From Nymphaea colorata (lineage: Eukaryota > Streptophyta > Magnoliopsida > Nymphaeales > Nymphaeaceae), in NCBI RefSeq assembly GCF_008831285.2, contig NC_045144.1, positions 5,666,575 to 5,730,574 on the forward strand: a stretch of DNA of 64,000 bases, read 5' to 3'. Shown here piece after piece: positions 55,964-64,000 of this stretch. A program made the translations under genes and the position numbers. Position 1 is the first letter of the stretch. Each line of letters opens with the position of its first letter. Under the pieces are notes generated by a model that saw nothing but the letters and a program-made list of their open reading frames with translations, searched no databases and was not told where the DNA came from.

Positions 55964-57531
55964 AAATAAGCTGCAAAGATGGGATCTCCTTGCAAGGTGT
56001 TGTTTCCTTCGCCTTCTGGAAAAACACAGCCACTTCTTACCTCCCAATCAGGATGCACCTGCACAAAAGCCGTAGCAGCATAATGTTGGCAATCGAAATC
56101 CGTCAATGATCAAATATCAGGAGATATAACAGATTGGTCTACTTTTTATCCAAGAAACAAAATGTGAGCAACATCAAGTGTTTGACGGATTTCAGCTTGG
56201 TGCCAATACACCAAGGTGAATAACAAGAGAACCATAGATGGAGAGAAAATCCCTGATGAGTGGACATGATCAAACGATACTAGGGAAGCGTAGCTAGCAT
56301 GAAACAAGATCAAAATATACCACCCCCACATGGATACTTGAATTTTATCCCAGTCTTGCAACCCTTTCTCTGCTAAGGCTACCCTCTTGGCAACCAGATC
56401 CATGTCATACAGGCAAAAAAAGTTGACATAACATCCATTGATTTGGTTAGTGGCAAGTTTTCTAAAAGCAGTAAATACCAAATAAGAACCTAAACAATTA
56501 AAAATTGCATGTGAAACGTAAGGCAGAGGAAGCGATGGGGTTATGCCTCAGTAACAGGGTCACAAGCAGGAAAAGATAATGTTGGACTAGAGGACCTTAA
56601 CACCACAAGTTGACATCCTATGTTCTTCCGAGACTTTCTGTTGTACCAACCAAGATGCAATCTTACCAACCCACCACTCTTACGATAAGGGCCAATGATG
56701 CAGTAATGAGAAGGGTTAGCTATAATCCCCATGGAAGAATGCAACGGAAGCAAGAGCAAGGAAAATAACAACCCCAACTAGGTAGTTTTCTGAATCATCA
56801 TACGGTGGTAGTTCTCCGTTTGAAGCTCCAATGGAATGTCCTTGGTTATACCAACTACTGTAAGACACCAACACCAGGTTCAAACAACTAAGGAAGCTAA
56901 TTAATCCAGGCCAGGTTCAGATCGTGTACAACTCATCTGAGATCCAAACAAACCGAACTTATTTAGATAAATCTGCACTTAGCCTCAACATCGGTAAAGT
57001 GATGAAACTCATACATGAAAGAAAAAGGCAAAATAATGGTTAACTTTGTACCTCAGTAATATATTCTAAGAGTTCTTGTTCAGAAGAGAACATCAAGATC
57101 CGTTTAGCATCAGCAATGGTAAAGTAATCATAGGCATTTTCACTGCAACCTGCTATTTCATCACTGCAGGGAAAATATCACAATTAAAAGTGAGTACCTG
57201 TGCTAACAAGGTCTGTTATTTTATTCTCAACATTAAACATAGCCTAAAAGGTAAAGGAGGCACTACCGGACTGTCTTTGCAAGGAGATCCATGTAGTAGA
57301 CATTAGGTGCTATGTGGAACAGTTTGCCTAGCACTTAGCACACGATTGTAGAATCCATCCATAAAAGACTGCTTGAGCTCTAGAGCATGCTTAATACAAG
57401 GATTCTCCAATGCACTAGCAGGAAGAAGCTCCAGTTCAGTGTGAAATTCTGCTATTCTATTCTGAACCAGAAGCCTTAGAAGATTTAGGCCCTCGATTTG
57501 ATACTCCGGAGGTGATGGAGGAATAAGGCCA
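55964..57531 (-). pseudogene. RPN12: RPN12 C-terminal fragment (B3), frameshifted
   Basis: Exon one (57531-57267) carries the same extra base and TAA (57303-57305) as B2. Exon two (57163-57052) is kept. Exon three (56058 to about 55964) begins VHPDWEVRSGCVF, then loses frame by a one-base deletion, and its end is replaced as in the B0 fragment at 17401. It is therefore a mosaic: the front lesion is shared with B2 and the tail with B0. It is not functional. Confidence 0.8.
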
Positions 57532-58619
57532 CTGCAGCACAAGTGTTGAATTGTCAAGGAGAATAACAAGGCAAACAAAGAAAATACTGTCAAGCACAAT
57601 TTGGAACAGCGAATAATATGCATCCATCTTTCTCTTCATCAACAAATCAGACGACTTCAAAGGAGGACACCGACACATGAAGACATCCAAAAGATTCAGG
57701 TCTGCTGTTAAATCCAACTTCATTGAGAGTGCAAGTTCAAAAGGATCACGGGGTAGTTTTTCAATGATATATCAGGATGCATGAGGAACAGAACAAATGC
57801 CATCTGCAGTTTTTTTTTATAATATCTGTGCATCCTGATATATCAGAACATGCTTTCCCCATAACACAGAATCTGGATTGATATGAATGTCAGTGTTGAG
57901 TGAACATATATGAAACGCCAGACATAGGCAAGCCTCAAATACTGGATAAATGGCCATACATGTGATGAGCTCCCTTGACATCGTTATGAGGATGGGCTTA
58001 AGCCTTAAGGCCTTCAGACTGAAGGAGGTTAAGATTTCAAAATACAAGGGGATGTGTGTCGTAATCATAATCAGGAAAAGGTTTGCCAAATATGCACACC
58101 CCCCACAGACAGAGCAATGCAGTGGCTGCCGAAGAATAGGCAGTTTCAATATTGCTTTGCAAAATTGACTAAATTGTTGGGGACAGACATGGACCATGTT
58201 TTCTATCAAAAAATATGGTTTTTGTATCTTGAAATTCATCTTATTGTCGAGTTAACAAATCTCATAGATCAATGCCATCAGTTTCTAGCTTTCATGCAAT
58301 AGATCCACTCCGCAAAAACAGCACATGCTAAATTGGTACAATTAAAAGAAAAACCAGCACAAGCAAAACAATCATGTCATATTATTCAATTGATCAAAGG
58401 TCTTATGGCAAGGCACTTCACGTTGACCATGTACAAAGCGTCACTTAGCCAAAAGGCCTACACGTATGATCAGAAAGAATTACCTCCTCCCTTCACCCAA
58501 AAAAGACAAAAAAAGAATACATCTGACAATCCTCCAAGAAGCCAATAGACTAATATGACTGAACAAGGCGTGGAGAAGGAGACGCAAATTAAAAGAAAAA
58601 AAGGGTTAGCGAAAGATTT

Positions 58620-58625
58620 TTTATT
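58620..58625 (-). terminator. Polyadenylation signal of MADS gene B3
   Basis: AATAAA on the minus strand, about 26 bases after the longer stop used in this copy. Confidence 0.5.
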
Positions 58626-58650
58626 TGAAAAAGGAACGAGAAGAAAAAAT

Positions 58651-59631
58651 CTAAAACTCATAATTCATAATATCATGATCATAACCCAAGTGGGAGAGAC
58701 CAAGGGTGCAGGCATCATAGAAAGGGCTCCCGATGTCGATCTGACCGTTAAGGCCTCCGGTGGTGAAGCCGAGATTGGGGTTGGCCTGTTTGGACATTGG
58801 CAAACACGAGGGGATGCAATCATCAGTATTAAAATCAGAGAGATCAATGGTGTAGGCATCATCTTCTTCGCTGGAGAAGGAGCTCCCGATGTCGATCTGG
58901 CTGTTAAGGCCACCGGTGGTGAAGCCATGATCGAAGTTGGCCGGTTCGAACATTGGCAAGTACAATGGGTTGCCATCATTAGCCTTAAAACCATAGCCAC
59001 TAGTACTGATAAAGGAAGAGGCCAGATGCTCGAAAGCAGGGGGAGGAGGAGGGGGAAGGGCAGTCAATCCGGCATCAAATCCAATGCGGGTGTTACTAGG
59101 CATCCTGAGCATGAGCTCCTCGTCGAGCCCCGTTAGCGTCGATTTCAACTCCTCCATGGCCGGAAGCAGGTCGTCCAGTAGGTCGCGGTCGAGGTTGTTC
59201 AGGTCTGCATCCCAGCTGTCGATCGCCTGCCCATTGCATGTCTTGTCCTGCAGACGTTTGCTCTCCTCCTCGACCTGCTGGAAGAGTCCGTCGTGCTGCT
59301 GGTTGATCTCACGCATGGTGCTGGATTGGTGGGTAGCAGGGTCCGCATCCGACGTCCGCGGGCTGGGGAGGGAAGAAGACGGAGACGATACATTGAGAAA
59401 GCGGTGGACGACCGAGTGCACGGAGGGGCTGCCGAATGAGTAGGATTTTCCGGCGGGGGAGAAGACAATCACGGCAATCTCAGCACCGCATAGGATGGAC
59501 AGCTCGCTGGCCTTCTTCATGAGGCCGTTCCGACGCTTCGAGAAGCACACGTGACGCTTGTCTTTGTCCTCAATCTTCTTTATTTCAATCTTTCGACGTC
59601 CCATTCTCCGACTCGGACCCTTATTCACCAT
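58651..59631 (-). CDS. M-type (M-alpha, AGL62-like) MADS-box protein, copy B3
   Basis: This 326-residue frame differs from B1 by a handful of substitutions outside the MADS domain (K122E, E134G, G139S, M144L, M223L). It also has a different C-terminus: two extra bases near 58693 shift the frame, so the protein ends [14 protein letters not shown] instead of PLGL. The MADS domain (10-70) is unchanged, and the duplicated GFTTGGLN units are intact. The 5' flank is nearly identical to that of B1. A nuclear transcription factor is expected; the effect of the altered end is unknown. Confidence 0.88.
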   Translation of the reverse strand: MVNKGPSRRMGRRKIEIKKIEDKDKRHVCFSKRRNGLMKKASELSILCGAEIAVIVFSPAGKSYSFGSPSVHSVVHRFLNVSSPSSSLPSPRTSDADPATHQSSTMREINQQHDGLFQQVEEESKRLQDKTCNGQAIDSWDADLNNLDRDLLDDLLPAMEELKSTLTGLDEELMLRMPSNTRIGFDAGLTALPPPPPPAFEHLASSFISTSGYGFKANDGNPLYLPMFEPANFDHGFTTGGLNSQIDIGSSFSSEEDDAYTIDLSDFNTDDCIPSCLPMSKQANPNLGFTTGGLNGQIDIGSPFYDACTLGLSHLGYDHDIMNYEF

Positions 59632-62600
59632 AATGGAATGATCTGTTGATAATGAAGGACGACAAATACAACCTGTTAATCTGCAGAAGTGACTAAGAAG
59701 GAGAAGAGGAAGGGACGACGGGGGGTTGATCATCGCCGCCGGCCACTCTAAGTCGGATGCAAGGAAAGCGTGGGGTCCGTCCTGAGACGACCCTGCCCTC
59801 TTTCAAAAACGAAGGGACTACTGGGAGTCGCCTTCGTCCGTGGCCGACGCAACCTACCCAGATAGAGAAAGACAGAGAGAGGGACGTCCGTGGCCGATGC
59901 AACCTACCCAGAGACAGAGAGACGGAGAAAGGGAGAGAGACGAACCTGAGGGAGCTTGGAGACGGCCTCGAGGAAGGACGGGAAGGTGGAGAGAGCGCAG
60001 AGAAGGGAAGGAGAGAGAAGACAGCAGGGAGACTCTGCCCGTCTTCTTGAAAGAAATGGCGCGTTCGATGTTAATAGCGCCCCTTTTTGAAAAATGGCGC
60101 GCTGCCCGTTGGACGTTAACATCTGCGCTTTCAAGAAAGTTGGACTTACCTGAATTTCTTTTCACACGATTGCGGAGTTATCGTTACAGTTGAGAGCAAT
60201 CCATATACGTCAAAAGAAATGGAAGATATTTTGGTAATTATTTGAAACAAATTGTTGTGTTAATCTTTTTCGATTTTTTTGTCTTAACAAAAAGTTTTCT
60301 GTTTTTAATTAACTGAGAGTATTTTCTTCATTGGCCATGTTGGTCGATGAAAATTTCATACACCAGTATAACGTACATAAGCAGCTTCATTACTATGTTG
60401 TTTTTAACAAAATTCCAAGCATAATTTCAACACATAATATTTTAAATTTACATATACTTCATAAAGTGGGGTATGTATCAAAGTTTCCCTGTTTCACATT
60501 GTCGTTTGTGAGTGAGTTACATCATTTGCGTCGACTAAATACAAACTTACACATTAAGTATGTCTATTGGTTAATAGAGAATTTAATTTACCAATGGGGC
60601 ACAAAATGCTATGGTTCTTACATAGGACTTTTTAATAGCTATTAAAATGTTAAAAAAACCTAGACAAAGTAAAATATATTAGAAAAAAGTATTAAAATGT
60701 ACGATATATTTGTTTTTTACCATTGTTTTTCAAAATATTGTGATTTTTCCACTTTTTTAAATTTTTTCGTTTTCTTATATTATTTTCTCAAAAGAATATG
60801 TCGCATCGTGTTGGACATATGCATACAAGAACATACTATTTGGGTCAAAAAAACAATAGCAAGCGTTGTCCATTAGTTTCAAGTCTACATCAATTCACTT
60901 TAGTAAAACCCAACCAAAGACTGCTTGTCGCCATTATTACTAGACCAATTTTTTTTTTTTTATGGGGTACTAATTGGGGCAGTGATCCGGGTCTTGTGGG
61001 GTGGGGTTGACACTGGACAAGTCCGCCCTCATAAATTCACTAAAAATAAAGATTTTAAAGTTGGTTCTATGTGGACATGGGCATCAAGCTGGCCCAGCCC
61101 GACCTGACCCAATAAGAGTTGGGCCCGGGTCGGCCTAATGCCCAAAAACTGAGCTTGGGCCTACCCTGCTCAGTTCGATTAAAATAAAATAATATTTTTT
61201 AGATATAAAATAAAATTTTTGAATATAAAATATATTTTAATAATAAAATATATATTATTTTTCAATAAAATAATAAAAATTTAAAAAATTGTTAGTTGGC
61301 CGAATCAAGCCCCATCGAGCAAACCCGATATATTATCAGGCCGACGCAGGCTGACCCGATATATGAAAATGAATCAAATTAATGGCTGGGTTTTCATTGG
61401 CCCACCAGCTCAAGCAGCTAATGCTACATCCCTCATACTGATCCAACATAGGTCCTGAAGGTAATTTAAATATGCTTGACTAAGAATTTAAATATAAAGA
61501 TTGGAGTCCTGGCAACCCATGTATCTGAGATAAATAGTACGAAGGATTTAACTTAAGAAAATCCTTAAGGTGTGCGTATAGTAGGAAGGATTTATAAATC
61601 TCAAGAAAATCTAAAGAAGTGTGATTACTCTTGTTGAATGGGCTAAGAATGGCCAAATGCCATAAAATTAACAAGGGGCTACTTTCCCTTACATCTTTAA
61701 TGGGCTAAGAATGGCCAAATGCCATAAAATTAACAAGGGGCTACTTTCCCTTACATCTTTAATGCAGATAAAGTTATGAGAATATATTGTGGTTATTTGT
61801 AAATGAATAAATATATCAAAAGTGAAGGAGATGAAGGCTCTAGGTATTGTTGGGTAAGCAAAAAGACTATTTCATCTTATCACCCAACAAGACAACCATA
61901 GAACGATGAGTCCCCACTGTTTTTGGTGTTGTGGATGAAACCCCTGCTATGCTTTAATTTAGATATATTACCTTCCCCACCCCCCTCCACATCCCCACAG
62001 GAAATTGTTTTCATGGGAATTCAAACTGGCTATATATTAGCTCCTGCTCCGTCCAGAGCACCAACCCCTTCAAGGTTCACATCTCTAGGTATTGGTTGTA
62101 AAGAGTTTTGATTGTTCATATTATGTCTTGTCTTACTTTCATTAGCTGAAATTAGTGTTTGAATCTACTTAAATTGTTGAACTATCATTTGCTGCCTTAG
62201 CTAAAACTTCTCCCATGGCCAACAGTGAGGACATATGGACCTTGCGCAAACATTCTCTCGTCTATTTCAAACTATTATACTAAGAGGTCATTTAGCACCT
62301 TGTTACATCAATAACTAGCCAGGAGATCCTTCTAATCTGACCATGTATCTCAGTTACCACCACAACCATAGAACGATGAGTCCAACTGACTGTCAGCATG
62401 AGAGTAAGTCAGGTCCTTGCCCCATAACCTACCAAGAGAACTACATGAAGCTCCACCGAGTGGTACGGCGCCTATGTACCTAATTTCATTTATTTCAGTC
62501 TTTGATCCCTTACTTTCTAAACAATAGTTATGTTGGTCTCCTCTATTTCCAATCCAATGAAATGCATTCTCGTGATTCATCATTCATCAATGTATAATCA

Positions 62601-64000
62601 TGATATTCTTGGGACACTATGGATAATATTTTTTAATCTTTGTGGGTTAGAAACTTTTAAGAAATTTATCTTTTTAGTTGGTTTTGCTTTGACATGTTTA
62701 TAGTGCATGCAGGGTTTTGGATTCTATTTTAACGTATTTATGACATATAAAAGGTACAAGTGAATCAATCAAAATCAAAATCCATTTTGAAGAATGGTTC
62801 ACAAGTGCAAAATGACTTGCCTCCAAGGGCATTGCTCAAACAGGCAGGCTTGGAGCATGTTATGTGGTGCGTCTTCAATTCGATGGGTCCTACATGCAAG
62901 TTGAAGCACGTGACAATTTTGTCACTTAGTATCGATGTAGTTCTAAACACTGGGACCAAGGGGAAGGAGGTAGGCTTCGGTTGTCGCCTGGGTAGTAAGA
63001 TTAATCCTTCGGTTCACCAAGAAAGGAGAATGACCTTGATGAACTCACAAATACTCTTCCATCGTTTTGTGATGAAATAAATTATGAAAATTCTCTCGTG
63101 CATCATTGTACATGACGTGTTGCATGACATTTGCAGACGTAGTAGTTTTACCTTCCTCATTTTCCCTATCTTATGTTGTTTTTTCAAGTAACATGCACAA
63201 CCCTCTACTATAATGAAAAGGAAATATCATTAAAACATTGGACTCAATTGCCCTTGGTAAATGTGCTAGAAACCATCATTAAACTATAATTTAGTGAAAT
63301 CAAGGTGTTATAGCCTTTTCCAACTACCCTCGGAGAAATGACTCCTGAAATCTTGTCCAAGGAAAACTTGTAGTTTCTCAATGTCTCCTTTGCTTTAGTG
63401 AGCAGAGAAAAACTTGTAGTTTTTCAATTTCTCAATCTTTTTTTACTTGGATAAGCAAGAGTATTTCATCCTACTACTTTTCTCTATCTTTCATTTTCTT
63501 GACTAAGAAGGAATATTTCATCTTACTATCTATGAAGAGAGCTGAATCCCCCATCTAACCCCTCATCTTCTTGAGATATAGGGTCTGCTTTTAGTGTCTC
63601 AAAGTGCCTCCCTAACATGCTTTAACTTGTTCATCAATGACTCTTTTTTTAACATAAAGAGTTGATGATACTTGGGAGATTCAAAATGGAGAGTGGCTGC
63701 CTACCAGCCTCCATCCCATCCATTATACCAACTTTTCAAACTTATTAAAAAGTCATCCTTTCTTAACAACATTTAAAAAAAAAAATTGAAAACACCTGGA
63801 AATCCATGCTAAAGCATTGGTCTGGCATAAAGGATCAAGTTTAGTGGATCCCTCTTATGTGAACATGAACCTTCACCAAATGATCGCAAGCTATAGATCA
63901 GCGGATTGAGATGATGCAATTATTAGATTGGTTGATGACAAACTTCAACACTCATCTGGTGGGATTCTTTGAAAGAAGAACGTCTCTCATGGCATGGCAG
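59632..64000 (+). repeat. B3 upstream region and block C copy 3, cut by the window end
   Basis: It matches 24101-28469 at constant offset 35531 with about twenty differences noticed by eye and almost no indels. It includes the 62-base doublet (61639-61762) and the start of the LINE remnant (about 63790 on). No gene is recognised apart from leader DNA of the MADS gene near 59730-60100. Confidence 0.9.

Overview
The window is nuclear DNA of a flowering plant. It is AT-rich and gene-poor, with plant gene families that contain introns: an M-type (AGL62-like) MADS-box gene in three copies, a B3-domain gene in two, and broken pieces of proteasome subunit RPN12, a plant CDK-like kinase, glutamine synthetase, a SufS-type cysteine desulfurase and an LRR receptor kinase. 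It also holds an intact Ty1/copia element and old LINE debris. I cannot place it to species. I saw no bacterial, organellar, CRISPR or RNA-gene features.

Almost all of the window is segmental duplication. Block A (1-4785 and 30839-35528) carries a decayed CDK-like kinase tail and an intact B3 gene. Block D (5892-6732 and 41227-42068) is exon-like but unrecognised. Block C/F (6745-15682 with a young copia inside it, and 26722-30408; partial copies at 53640-55575 and about 61390-64000) holds LINE remnants. Block B (RPN12 fragment plus MADS gene, both on the minus strand) occurs at 20097-24100, 47580-51573 and 55964-59631. B plus C form a unit of about 8 kb. It stands in tandem at 47.6-55.6 and 55.6-64.0 kb, with a third copy at 20.1-28.5 kb. 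The copies at 24083-28469 and 59614-64000 differ at only about twenty positions that I noticed.

From 35.5 to 45.7 kb the DNA is mostly single-copy. It holds plus-strand fragments of unrelated genes with introns still in place: an LRR receptor kinase ectodomain, a SufS exon, the 3' end of a second copia, and two glutamine synthetase exons. From 45.7 to 47.57 kb lies an inverted, more complete copy of the CDK-like kinase tail, joined directly to a cut RPN12 exon.

The genes that look alive are the three MADS genes, the two B3 genes and the copia polyprotein. The passenger fragments have collected stops, frameshifts and lost splice sites, while the MADS and B3 frames stay open in every full copy. 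This suggests that these regulatory genes are what duplication has kept. Different segments of the three B copies group differently, which is the mark of gene conversion or unequal exchange. An inverted piece of the B3 gene next to a fold-back sequence could be a source of antisense RNA.
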